A stretch of 64,000 nt of DNA, taken from the NCBI RefSeq assembly GCF_020782235.1, contig NZ_JAJGNO010000013.1, positions 81,709 to 145,708 on the forward strand, in the 5' to 3' direction. This DNA comes from Sphingobium naphthae (GTDB lineage: Bacteria; Pseudomonadota; Alphaproteobacteria; Sphingomonadales; Sphingomonadaceae). Positions 27,924 to 36,422 of the stretch are shown in pieces. Made by a program: the position numbers and the translations under genes. The notes under the pieces were generated by a model. That model worked only from the letters and a program-made list of their open reading frames with translations, made no database searches and was not told where the DNA came from. Every line of letters starts with the position of its first letter. Position 1 is the stretch's first letter.

Positions 27924-28267
27924 AGGCGCGCCGCGATGACCGCTACGACGCCTTCGATGTTTTCCATGACTTCATGGTTCCAGACGCGCAGGATCTGGTA
28001 ACCCTGCGCCTCGAAATAACGGGTACGGACAGCATCCTGCTCGACGCTGTCCGCGTGACTTGCGCCATCGACCTCGACGATCAGCTTGGCGGCAAAACAG
28101 AGGAAATCCGCGACATAAGCACCATGGGGCACCTGACGACGGAATTTCGCGGCGGGGAGCTGTTCACGCAAGGCGCGCCAGAGACGTTTTTCTGCCTCCG
28201 TGGCGTTGCGGCGGAGAGTGCGGGCTTGATCGACCGACCCCGAAGGCAGATCGCGATAGTTGCGCAT
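27899..28267 (-). CDS. DUF559 (Vsr-like endonuclease fold) protein inserted between nrdA and nrdB
   Basis: 122 residues. TLRRNATEAEKRLWRALR, FRRQVPHGAYVADFLC, LIVEVDGASH and RYFEAQGYQILRVWNHEV are the DUF559 signatures, a PD-(D/E)XK/Vsr-like nuclease fold (D, E and the following VDG). The start and stop both lie at the edges of inverted palindromic repeats, so gene and repeats form one unit. It has the same orientation as nrdA and nrdB. Activity has not been shown by sequence alone. Confidence 0.88.
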   Translation of the reverse strand: MRNYRDLPSGSVDQARTLRRNATEAEKRLWRALREQLPAAKFRRQVPHGAYVADFLCFAAKLIVEVDGASHADSVEQDAVRTRYFEAQGYQILRVWNHEVMENIEGVVAVIAARLSPSPSHA

Positions 28268-28321
28268 CGCCCTCACCCTTCCGCCGCTGCGCGGCTCCCT
28301 CCCTCTCCCGCCGGGAGAGGG
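28266..28321. repeat. Palindromic repeat, right copy (inverted) bounding the DUF559 gene
   Basis: CCCTCTCCC (28301-28309) and GGGAGAGGG (28313-28321) form a palindrome preceded by CGCCCTCACCC and CCGCGC-type sequence. Read on the minus strand it matches the left copy in the same order. It lies seven bases from the nrdA stop. Confidence 0.8.
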
Positions 28322-28328
28322 AATCTGC

Positions 28329-30263
28329 TTACTGACAGGCGAGGCACTCGTCATAGTCGGTCGTCTCGCCAATTTCGAACTTGGGGGCGTCGATCGTGTT
28401 GTCGGCTTCCACCCCGCCGGCGAAGCCCGCGCGCTGGACCGACTTGGACCGCAGATAGTAAAGCGACTTGATGCCCAGTTCCCAGGCGCGGAAATGGAGC
28501 ATCAGCAGGTCCCATTTCTCGACGTCCGCCGGGATGAACAGGTTCAGGGACTGGGCCTGGTCGATATAGGGGGTGCGATCGGCGGCGAGTTCGAGCAGCC
28601 AGCGCTGGTCGATCTCGAAGCTGGTCTTGAACACGTCCTTTTCTTCCTGAGTCAGGAAGTCGAGATGCTGGACCGACCCGCCCTTTTCCAGGATCGAGTT
28701 CCACACTGCGCTCGAATCCTTCGACTTTTCGACCAGCAGCTTTTCCAGATAGGGATTCTTGACCGCAAAGCTGCCCGACAATGTCTTGTGGGTGTAGATA
28801 TTGGCCGGAATGGGCTCGATACAGGCCGACGCGCCGCCGCAGATGATGGAAATGGAGGCGGTCGGCGCGATCGCCATCTTGCACGAAAAACGCTCCATCA
28901 CGCCCTGGTCGGCGGCGTCCGGGCACGGCCCGCGCTCCTGCGCCAGCAGCATCGACGCCTCGTTCACCTTGGCGTTGATATGCTTGAAGATGCGCAGGTT
29001 CCAGCTCTTGGCCATCGCGCCTTCGAACGGGATGCCGCGCGCCTGCAGGAAGCTGTGGAAGCCCATGACGCCCAGGCCCACGGATCGTTCGCGCATCGCG
29101 CTATATTTGGCGCGCGCCATTTCGGGCGGGGCGCGGTCGATATAATCCTGCAGCACATTGTCGAGGAAGCGCATGATGTCTTCCGCGAAGGTCGGATGAT
29201 CCTTCCACTCGTCCCAGGTTTCCAGGTTCATCGACGACAGGCAGCAGACCGCCGTGCGATCATTGCCGAGATGGTCGCGACCCGTCGGCAGGGTGATTTC
29301 GGAACAGAGGTTCGACGTCGACACCTTGAGCCCCAGTTCGCGGTGATGCTTGGGCATCATCCGGTTCACTGTGTCGTTGAAGACGATATAGGGCTCGCCG
29401 GTGGCGAGGCGCACCTCGACCAGCTTCTGGAACAGGGCGCGGGCGTTCACCGTGCCGCGCACCGACTGGTCCTTGGGGCTGCGCAGGTTGAATTCGGCGC
29501 CGTCGCGCACCGCTTCCATGAACTCGTCGGTCAGCAGCACGCCATGATGCAGGTTGAGCGCCTTGCGGTTGAAGTCGCCGCTTGTCTTACGGATTTCCAG
29601 GAATTCCTCGATCTCCGGATGGGAGATGTCGAGATAGCAGGCGGCAGAGCCCCGCCGCAGCGACCCCTGGCTGATCGCCAGCGTCAGGCTGTCCATCACC
29701 CGGACGAAGGGGATGATGCCGCTGGTCTTGCCGTTGAGACCGACGGGCTCGCCGATGCCGCGGACATTGCCCCAATAGGTGCCGATGCCGCCGCCGCGCG
29801 ACGCCAGCCAGACATTCTCGTTCCAAGTGTTGACGATGCCTTCCAGGCTGTCGTCGACGCTGTTCAGATAGCAGCTGATCGGCAGGCCGCGCCCGGTGCC
29901 GCCGTTCGACAGGACGGGCGTGGCGGGCATGAACCAGAGGCGCGAAATATAGTCATAGACGCGCTGCGCATGATCGGCATCGTCGGCATAGGCCGCGGCC
30001 ACGCGCGCGAACAGGTCCTGATAGCTTTCGCCGGGCAGCAGATAGCGGTCGTTCAGCGTCTCCTTGCCGAACTCCGTCAGCAACGCGTCACGCGACGCGT
30101 CCGTCACGACCGAAAAGCGGCGCGCCTGCACGGCCGACGAGGAAAGCGGCTCGGCCGCCGTCTCGGGCGCTGCCGTCACCGCTTCGCTCATCTTCTCCAA
30201 CACTTCGTCCATCACCGTCGCCACGTCTGCCGTCCCTGCCTGTCCGCTGTCCCGAAAATCCAT
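28329..30263 (-). CDS. nrdA: Ribonucleoside-diphosphate reductase, alpha subunit (class I)
   Basis: 644 residues. Reduces ribonucleotides to deoxyribonucleotides with NrdB. Active-site landmarks include ISCYLNSVDDS, the loop NLCSEITLPTGR, and the C-terminal redox pair in DECLACQ. It is shorter than E. coli NrdA (761 residues), and after a roughly 48-residue leader goes straight into the core; I see no ATP-cone allosteric domain. Two NrdR-like boxes lie about 170-215 bp upstream of the start. Confidence 0.96.
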   Translation of the reverse strand: MDFRDSGQAGTADVATVMDEVLEKMSEAVTAAPETAAEPLSSSAVQARRFSVVTDASRDALLTEFGKETLNDRYLLPGESYQDLFARVAAAYADDADHAQRVYDYISRLWFMPATPVLSNGGTGRGLPISCYLNSVDDSLEGIVNTWNENVWLASRGGGIGTYWGNVRGIGEPVGLNGKTSGIIPFVRVMDSLTLAISQGSLRRGSAACYLDISHPEIEEFLEIRKTSGDFNRKALNLHHGVLLTDEFMEAVRDGAEFNLRSPKDQSVRGTVNARALFQKLVEVRLATGEPYIVFNDTVNRMMPKHHRELGLKVSTSNLCSEITLPTGRDHLGNDRTAVCCLSSMNLETWDEWKDHPTFAEDIMRFLDNVLQDYIDRAPPEMARAKYSAMRERSVGLGVMGFHSFLQARGIPFEGAMAKSWNLRIFKHINAKVNEASMLLAQERGPCPDAADQGVMERFSCKMAIAPTASISIICGGASACIEPIPANIYTHKTLSGSFAVKNPYLEKLLVEKSKDSSAVWNSILEKGGSVQHLDFLTQEEKDVFKTSFEIDQRWLLELAADRTPYIDQAQSLNLFIPADVEKWDLLMLHFRAWELGIKSLYYLRSKSVQRAGFAGGVEADNTIDAPKFEIGETTDYDECLACQ

Positions 30264-30428
30264 CTGCGAGTCCCCGATGTTCCTGTTCCGTTCGATTCGG
30301 TCAAGCCCGGTCGCAGCAAAGCGCGCATCCTAGCATCAACCAATCCGCACGGGCACGGAAATGGGCCCAACCGAGCGGATTGCAGGGCTGAAACAGCCCG
30401 TCCAGGAGATAGGCTCTCGCTGGAGCAA

Positions 30429-30444
30429 TCACAATCTATTGGGG
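30429..30444 (-). promoter_or_regulatory. NrdR box, nrdA-proximal
   Basis: Minus-strand CCCCAATAGATTGTGA matches the NrdR consensus (CMCWATATATWGKG-like) at 13 of 14 core positions. NrdR represses nrd genes when nucleotides are abundant. It is 32 bp from a second box. Confidence 0.7.
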
Positions 30445-30460
30445 AACCCCCGTTAACCCG

Positions 30461-30476
30461 ATACAAGGGATAGTGC
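30461..30476 (-). promoter_or_regulatory. NrdR box, nrdA-distal
   Basis: Minus-strand GCACTATCCCTTGTAT matches both half-sites (CACTAT and TTGT) but not the centre. Its spacing of 32 bp to the proximal box equals about three helical turns, as in known NrdR targets. Confidence 0.6.
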
Positions 30477-30877
30477 CACAGCTGCCCGGAGGCGCAAGAG
30501 GGTAAATGACGGTTCGGGGACTCTGCCCGCCGACGTGACAGACCGATCCGCCAATCTCTCCGGCGGGCGCCGGCATGCGACGCGCGCTCCTTCCTTGCCC
30601 CCAAAAAAGGCAAGGGGGTGATTGCCGAAAAGAAAATAAATTTGGCTTGCCACGCAAAGCCGTGCGTCGCCGCCGACATGACTTTTTCATGACACGGACA
30701 TGACCGTCGCGGCCCCTTCGCCCCCTCTTCGCCGCCGCGATGCCGACCCGCCGCGAGCTCTGCCCGCCCATGCGCCTGCCCATGCGCCTGCTGGACTCGC
30801 CCCTCTCAATGCGTATAGCCGCGCCTGGCAAGGACCTGCCGTGCAGAGGCGGGCCACACACTATGGGACCAGGGTAG

Positions 30878-32398
30878 ATGACGCTCATCAAGACCGCCGA
30901 CCTCATCGAGAGCGTCGCCGACGCGCTCCAGTTCATCAGCTATTATCATCCGATGGATTATATCCGCGCGCTGGGCGCGGCCTATGAGGCGGAGGCCAAT
31001 CCGGCGGCCAAGGACGCGATCGCCCAGATCCTGACCAACAGCCGCATGTGCGCCGAAGGGCACCGCCCGATCTGCCAGGACACTGGCATCGTCAACGTGT
31101 TCGTCAAATGGGGCATGGACTGCCGCCTCGACGACAATAGCCGTTCGATGCAGGAGGTGATCGACGAAGGCGTGCGCCGCGCCTATCTCAATCCTGAAAA
31201 CCGCCTGCGCGCCTCCATCCTGCGCGACCCGGCGTTCAGCCGCCAGAACACCAGGGACAACACGCCCTGCGTGCTCAACGTCGAAATGGTGCCCGGCAAC
31301 AAGGTGATCGTGGACGTCGCGGCCAAGGGCGGCGGCAGCGAGAACAAGACCAAGTTCAAGATGATGAACCCCAGCGATTCGATCGTCGACTGGGTGCTGG
31401 ACATGGTGCCGCAGATGGGCGCTGGCTGGTGCCCGCCCGGCATGCTGGGCATCGGCATCGGCGGCACGGCGGAAAAGGCGGTGGCGCTGGCCAAGGAAAG
31501 CCTGATGGACCCGATCGACATGGGCGAGCTGAAGGCGCGCGGCCCCCGGAACAAGATCGAAGAGCTGCGCATCGAGCTGTATGACAAGGTCAATGCGCTG
31601 GGCATCGGCGCGCAGGGCCTGGGCGGCCTCGCCACCGTACTCGACATCAAGATCCATGACTATCCCTGCCATGCGGCCGGCAAGCCCGTGGCGATGATCC
31701 CCAATTGCGCCGCCACGCGCCACGCCCATTTCACGCTCGACGGCTCTGGCCCCGCCTATCTGGAAGCGCCCAAGCTGTCCGAATGGCCGCAGGTCGACTG
31801 GAAGCCGAGCAAGGAAGCGATCCGCGTCGATCTCGACACGCTGACGCCGGACATCGTGCAAAGCTGGAAGCATGGCGACCGGCTGCTGCTCAATGGCAGG
31901 ATGTTGACCGGCCGCGACGCCGCGCACAAGCGGATCGCCGACATGCTGGAGCGCGGCGAGCCCCTGCCCGTCGATTTCAAGGGCCGCGTCATCTATTATG
32001 TCGGCCCCGTCGATCCGGTGCGCGACGAAGTGGTGGGCCCGGCCGGCCCCACCACCGCGACGCGCATGGACAAGTTCATGGACATGATGCTGGAACAGGG
32101 GCTGGCCGCCTGCGTCGGCAAGGCCGAACGCGGCCCCGCCGCCACGACGAGCATCGCCAACCACAAGAGCGCCTATCTGATGGCGGTCGGCGGCGCGGCC
32201 TATCTGGTCGCCCGCGCGATCAAGGAAGCCAAGGTCATAGGCTTTGAAGATCTGGGCATGGAGGCGATCTACGAATTCACGGTCGAGGACATGCCCGTCA
32301 CCGTCGCGGTCGACAGCGAAGGCCAGAATGTCCACCGCCTCGCCCCGCTGGTGTGGCAGGAAAAGATCAGGCGGGAAGGCCTGCTGGAACAGGCCTGA
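30878..32398 (+). CDS. Fumarate hydratase, class I (iron-sulfur)
   Basis: 506 residues. Interconverts fumarate and malate in the TCA cycle with an oxygen-sensitive 4Fe-4S cluster. The three likely cluster cysteines are C66 (RPICQDTG), C185 (GWCPPGM) and C277 (IPNCAATRH). The C-terminal swivelling domain (VIYYVGPVD, GPTTATRMDKFMD) is fused, giving the full single-chain FumA/B type. A strong hairpin follows. Confidence 0.94.
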   Translation: MTLIKTADLIESVADALQFISYYHPMDYIRALGAAYEAEANPAAKDAIAQILTNSRMCAEGHRPICQDTGIVNVFVKWGMDCRLDDNSRSMQEVIDEGVRRAYLNPENRLRASILRDPAFSRQNTRDNTPCVLNVEMVPGNKVIVDVAAKGGGSENKTKFKMMNPSDSIVDWVLDMVPQMGAGWCPPGMLGIGIGGTAEKAVALAKESLMDPIDMGELKARGPRNKIEELRIELYDKVNALGIGAQGLGGLATVLDIKIHDYPCHAAGKPVAMIPNCAATRHAHFTLDGSGPAYLEAPKLSEWPQVDWKPSKEAIRVDLDTLTPDIVQSWKHGDRLLLNGRMLTGRDAAHKRIADMLERGEPLPVDFKGRVIYYVGPVDPVRDEVVGPAGPTTATRMDKFMDMMLEQGLAACVGKAERGPAATTSIANHKSAYLMAVGGAAYLVARAIKEAKVIGFEDLGMEAIYEFTVEDMPVTVAVDSEGQNVHRLAPLVWQEKIRREGLLEQA

Positions 32399-32404
32399 CG
32401 TGCA

Positions 32405-32435
32405 CATCCTCCCCGCGTGGTGCGCGGGGAGGATG
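32405..32435 (+). terminator. Strong hairpin downstream of fumarase
   Basis: CATCCTCCCCGCG and CGCGGGGAGGATG form a perfect 13-bp stem with a TGGTG loop, starting seven bases after the stop. There is no T tract, so it may act as a 3' stability element as well as a terminator. Confidence 0.65.
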
Positions 32436-32514
32436 AAGTGACTGATCCTTGTTAAGCACAGGAACCGGCGCACGTCCGCAGCATTGTTCCCGGCACCCAC
32501 AGCCGGAGCCCGTC

Positions 32515-32766
32515 ATGTCCTTCACCCAGCTCGATCCGCCCCTTCCCGTCGATGTCCAGGGCAAGGGGAAGGGCTTCGCCTTCGCCGTGATCGATTATGG
32601 GCAGGAACATAATCTCATCTGGGTGACGGGCCTCAGCGAAACCGGCGAAATCTGGTGCGCGCCCAATCCGATGGTGCGGCTGCAGGCCAACTGGACGATG
32701 GGGCGCGAAGGCCATGCCGGCGCCGACTGGCAGGGCGTGACCCTGGCGCCGCTCAAGCCCAGCTGA
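32515..32766 (+). CDS. Small conserved protein of unknown function
   Basis: 83 residues, starting MSFTQLDPPLPVDVQGKG, with an internal IWVTGLSETGEIWCAPNPMVR. Codon bias fits the genome, and GGAG lies about seven bases before the ATG. No named domain is recognised. A terminator follows. Confidence 0.65.
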   Translation: MSFTQLDPPLPVDVQGKGKGFAFAVIDYGQEHNLIWVTGLSETGEIWCAPNPMVRLQANWTMGREGHAGADWQGVTLAPLKPS

Positions 32767-32773
32767 ACCAAAA

Positions 32774-32805
32774 GGCGCGCCGCCCGCAAGGATGAGCGGC
32801 GCGCC
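32774..32805. terminator. GC-rich hairpin after the 83-residue gene
   Basis: GGCGCGCCGC and GCGGCGCGCC give a perfect 10-bp stem with a 12-base loop. There is no T tract. Confidence 0.45.
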
Positions 32806-32815
32806 GGAGGAAGCC

Positions 32816-32858
32816 AGCGATCGGGGCCGTGTCGGCGGCCCCAATCGCTGTAATTTTT
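32816..32858 (+). terminator. Rho-independent terminator facing the TonB receptor gene
   Basis: AGCGAT-C-GGGGCC pairs with GGCCCC-A-ATCGCT (one mismatch), followed by TGTAATTTTT on the + strand. It overlaps the stop of the convergent receptor gene and would end transcription of the gene at 32515. Confidence 0.75.
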
Positions 32859-35160
32859 ACAGCTTGCCGCTCAGCGACACGCCGATGACGCGCGGCTCGT
32901 TGAACACGGCCGCCATGTAGTTTTCGATCACGCCCTTCAGGTTCTTCTCATTGGTGATGTTGCGAGCGAAGGCCGCGATCTCCCACCGATTGTCGGGCGC
33001 GGTATAGCCGATCTTCAAGCCGCCCTCGAAGTCGCCCTTTGAATAGAATTCGTCGGTGCGGTAGAGGACGAAGTTGGTATAGCCCTGCACGAACCAGTCG
33101 GTCGCGGCGAAGATCTTGCCGCCATTGCCGAGCGGCACGTCGTAGCGAGCCGCGACATTGGCGGTATATTTGGGCGCGTTGGGCAGCGGGTTGCCGTCGA
33201 TCTGCGCGAACAATGCGGGCCCCGCAAAAGTGTTGGCGGTGATCGTGGGGTCGTTGACGGTACATACGACCACGCCGTTCAGCGCGCAGACCTGGGCATA
33301 GACATCCTTGTCCTTGATCTCGCTGTGGAGCAGGCTGAGCCCGGCCGACAGCGTGAAATTCTCGAACGGCCGCGCCTCCAGTTCGGCCTCCAGGCCATAG
33401 GCTTCCGCCTTGTCGGCGTTGAACAGCACGCCATTGCCGTTGACGTCATTGCCGTTCAGCTGGATGTCCTTCACCCGATAGGCGAAGCCCGACAGGTTGA
33501 AGCGCACGCGATTGTCGAGCAGGCTGGTCTTGATCCCCGCTTCGCCCGACAGGATCGTTTCCGAATCCGCCGTGGTGAAGTCGCTGTTGAAGACCGCCGA
33601 GCGCCCCTGGATCGTCGGGCCGCGGAAGCCGCGCGCGACGCGGGCGTAGAGGCTGACATTGGGGTTCACTTCATACAGGGCGCTGACGTCCCAGCTCGGC
33701 TCCTCGCCCTTCAGCCGGACATAGCGCCGCCCGGCATAGCTCGACACGCCCGCCGCATTGGCGGCGGTGCGGACCAGGCGCGTTTCCTTGATATCCTTGG
33801 TGTAGCGGCCGCCGGCAGTCAGGGTGAAGCCGGGCGCAAGCTCGTAGCTGGCCTGGCCGAACAGCGCCCAGCTTTCATTCTTGTTGCGCAGCCGCACCCA
33901 ATTGTTGGGATTGTTGGCGGCGCCGGTCAGGAAATAGGCGCGCTGGTAGAAATCGGTGGTGTCGCGCTGGTCGAAATAGAGGCCGCCGACCTGCCATTTG
34001 AAACGGCCGTCGCCATCGCTCGCCAAGCGAATTTCCTGGGTCAGCTGATCGAGATCGCGGACATTGCCCTGGCTCTGGCCGAAGCCGTTGGCGACGCCGT
34101 TCACCGGATAATCCGCACCCGCGCCGCCGTCGGTATCGCCGCGGCTATAGCCTGACGTGGTTTCATAAGCGGTGATGGACGTCAGCGTGACGCCGCCAAG
34201 GTTCAGCGTGATATGCTCCGACGCGCCATAGGTCTTGTAGGCCTGCGGGTTGTCCATCGCCTCGTCGAGCGCGATCTGGCTGCGCGGCTCGTCCGCCACG
34301 CTGTTCGACCCCTTGGTCAGGCCGGCGCGGTGAAAGATGGTCGACGTGCCCTCATAGTCGCGGGCATGGACGCTGGTCAGCATCGACACCATGTCGCTGG
34401 GCGCCATCAGCAGCTGGAGGCGGACATCCTTTTCCTCGAAGCCGCCCATGGCGTCCTTCTTGGGGCTGACGGTGCCGTCCGCGCTCGGACCGTCATAGAC
34501 ATTGTCGACCCAGTCGTCGCGGCGCTGGTAGAGCGCCGACACGCGGAAGGCGAGCTTGTCGGCGACGATCGGCCCGCCGACGCCGCCGTCGAAGGTCACC
34601 GTATTGTAGCTGCCATAGCTGGCAGACGCGCGTCCCTGCCAGTCCATCGTCGGGCGGTTGGTGTCGAACTTGATGATGCCCGCGGTCGTGTTGCGGCCGA
34701 ACAGCGACCCCTGCGGGCCACGCAGCACTTCGACTTGGGCAATGTCGAACAGCGGGTTCGACTTCAGCACCACATGTTCCAGCACGACATCGTCCTGGAT
34801 GATCGACACGGGCTGCGACGCGCCCAGATAGAAGTCGATATTGCCCAGCCCGCGAATGTAGAAGCGCGGGAAGATGCGGCCGGTGGTGGTTTCGGCGTAG
34901 AGGCCCGGCACGCGCGCGGCCAGTTCCAATATGTCGCCGCCGCCCGCCTGGATGGCGCGCAGCTGGTCCCCCTGCACGACGCCGACCGATACCGGCACGT
35001 CCTGCAGATTTTCCGAACGCCGCTCGGCGGTGACGACGATTTCGTCAAGCTGCGCCGGATCGGCCGGGGCGGTCTGGGCGGCGGCCGATCCGGCCGCGGC
35101 GAGCGCGCCGACGGCGCAACCGAACAGGAGCGCGGAGCGCCCGAAAAGCGTGGTCGACAC
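32857..35160 (-). CDS. TonB-dependent outer-membrane receptor
   Basis: 767 residues. Signal peptide (about 1-28), TonB box DEIVVTAERR (39-48), plug domain with LRGPQGSLFGRNTTAGII, and a beta-barrel ending FNEPRVIGVSLSGKL. Sphingomonads carry many such receptors for siderophores, glycans or aromatic compounds; there is no ligand clue from the neighbours, so the substrate is unknown. Its start region (35161-35437) is divergent from an alpha/beta hydrolase; no Fur box is recognised. Confidence 0.93.
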   Translation of the reverse strand: MSTTLFGRSALLFGCAVGALAAAGSAAAQTAPADPAQLDEIVVTAERRSENLQDVPVSVGVVQGDQLRAIQAGGGDILELAARVPGLYAETTTGRIFPRFYIRGLGNIDFYLGASQPVSIIQDDVVLEHVVLKSNPLFDIAQVEVLRGPQGSLFGRNTTAGIIKFDTNRPTMDWQGRASASYGSYNTVTFDGGVGGPIVADKLAFRVSALYQRRDDWVDNVYDGPSADGTVSPKKDAMGGFEEKDVRLQLLMAPSDMVSMLTSVHARDYEGTSTIFHRAGLTKGSNSVADEPRSQIALDEAMDNPQAYKTYGASEHITLNLGGVTLTSITAYETTSGYSRGDTDGGAGADYPVNGVANGFGQSQGNVRDLDQLTQEIRLASDGDGRFKWQVGGLYFDQRDTTDFYQRAYFLTGAANNPNNWVRLRNKNESWALFGQASYELAPGFTLTAGGRYTKDIKETRLVRTAANAAGVSSYAGRRYVRLKGEEPSWDVSALYEVNPNVSLYARVARGFRGPTIQGRSAVFNSDFTTADSETILSGEAGIKTSLLDNRVRFNLSGFAYRVKDIQLNGNDVNGNGVLFNADKAEAYGLEAELEARPFENFTLSAGLSLLHSEIKDKDVYAQVCALNGVVVCTVNDPTITANTFAGPALFAQIDGNPLPNAPKYTANVAARYDVPLGNGGKIFAATDWFVQGYTNFVLYRTDEFYSKGDFEGGLKIGYTAPDNRWEIAAFARNITNEKNLKGVIENYMAAVFNEPRVIGVSLSGKL

Positions 35161-35437
35161 GAATGTCTCTCCCTGAAAAACAGAAGTTTGTCCCGGCGCC
35201 GCGGCCGCTCATTGCGGCCCTCTCCCCTTGCGCGTGCGCCCGGTCGTCCCCGCCGCTAGGCCCGGATTGTGGCGCGTTGGTGACAAATATTTCAGCCGCT
35301 TACATAGCCGCATCGAAAAGAAGAGCGCCGTGGCAATCGCGCAACAGCGACGCTAAGCCCGGCAGGATCATCCCTGCGGCGCATGCGTTGGCCCGCCAGT
35401 TCCCGCGCGCTTGCGCCCTTATGTGAAAGGACGACCG

Positions 35438-36418
35438 ATGCCGCTGCGTCACGCCCTCGCCTTGCTGTCCCTTGGCCTTGCCGCCCCGGCGGTGGCCGAT
35501 CCGATGCTGGCCGATTTTTCCTATGGCTGGCCGGTGTCGCGCCACAGCCTGGTGAGCCAGGATGAAGCCATGGAAATGGCCTATATCGACGTCAAGCCCA
35601 CGCGCCCCAACGGCCGCACCGCCGTGCTGCTGCATGGCAAGAATTTCTGCGCGGGCACCTGGGACGCGACGATCCGGGCGCTGGCGGGCGCAGGCTTTCG
35701 CGTGATCGCGCCCGACCAGATCGGCTTTTGTAAATCGACCAAGCCGGCGCGCTATCAATATGGGCTGCATACGCTGGCGGCGAACACTCATGACCTGCTG
35801 ACGGCGCTGGGCATCGAAAAGCCGGTGCTGATCGGCCATTCGATGGGCGGCATGCTGGCGATGCGCTACGCCATTCAATATCCTGATGCGCTTTCGCGCC
35901 TGGTGCTGGTCAATCCGATCGGGCTGGAGGACTGGCGCGCCAAGGGCGTGCCCAACGCCACCGTGGATCAGCTTTATGCGACCGAGCGCAAGACCACGCG
36001 CGACAGCATCAAGGCCTATCAGCAGAGCACCTATTATGCCGGCGGCTGGTCGCCCCGCTATGACCGCTGGGTCGACATGCTGGCATCCATGTATCTGGGC
36101 AAGGGCGGCGACATCGTCGCCTGGCACCAGGCGCTGACCGCCGACATGGTCTTCAACCAGCCGGTCATTCACGAGATCGACCGGATCAAGGCCCCGACGC
36201 TGCTGATGATCGGCGCCAGGGACAATACGGCGCTGGGCAAGGGCCGCGCCGACCCGGCGCTGCAGGCGCGGCTGGGCGACTATCCAGTCCTGGCGCGCGC
36301 GGCGGCGGCGCGGATCAGGGGCGCGCAACTGATCCTCTATCCCGATTATGGCCATAGCCCGCAGGTGCAGGCGCCCGACCGGTTCCATGAGGATTTGCTG
36401 AAGGCGCTGGCGCGCTGA
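35438..36418 (+). CDS. Exported alpha/beta hydrolase
   Basis: 326 residues. Signal peptide ends around AVA-DP (about 20). The nucleophile elbow GHSMGG carries the catalytic Ser, an oxyanion-side motif LLHGKNFCAGTW precedes it, and the late His is in DYGHSPQVQAP. The substrate is unknown. ATG at 35438 begins a clean signal peptide; the frame opens a little earlier at a TTG. It is convergent with the GGDEF-EAL gene, 4 bp apart. Confidence 0.9.
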   Translation: MPLRHALALLSLGLAAPAVADPMLADFSYGWPVSRHSLVSQDEAMEMAYIDVKPTRPNGRTAVLLHGKNFCAGTWDATIRALAGAGFRVIAPDQIGFCKSTKPARYQYGLHTLAANTHDLLTALGIEKPVLIGHSMGGMLAMRYAIQYPDALSRLVLVNPIGLEDWRAKGVPNATVDQLYATERKTTRDSIKAYQQSTYYAGGWSPRYDRWVDMLASMYLGKGGDIVAWHQALTADMVFNQPVIHEIDRIKAPTLLMIGARDNTALGKGRADPALQARLGDYPVLARAAAARIRGAQLILYPDYGHSPQVQAPDRFHEDLLKALAR

Positions 36419-36422
36419 CGGG

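Larger units (their letters stand above)
30264..30877. other. Long nrdA/fumarase divergent intergenic region
   Basis: 614 bp with no supported gene. It holds two NrdR-like boxes (30429-30476), an AT-rich patch near 30630-30650 and a local inverted repeat (CCTTGCC with GGCAAGG, about 30593-30615). I looked for cobalamin-riboswitch motifs and did not find them. Confidence 0.5.

Noticed and set aside
30461..30477. Sigma-54-like TGGCAC...TTGTA on the minus strand upstream of nrdA
   Set aside because: The spacing is one base too long, the GC of the -12 element is missing, and the site is better explained as an NrdR box.
30480..30720. Possible cobalamin riboswitch or other structured RNA upstream of nrdA
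   Set aside because: The conserved B12-box and core motifs are not found; only short local hairpins are seen.
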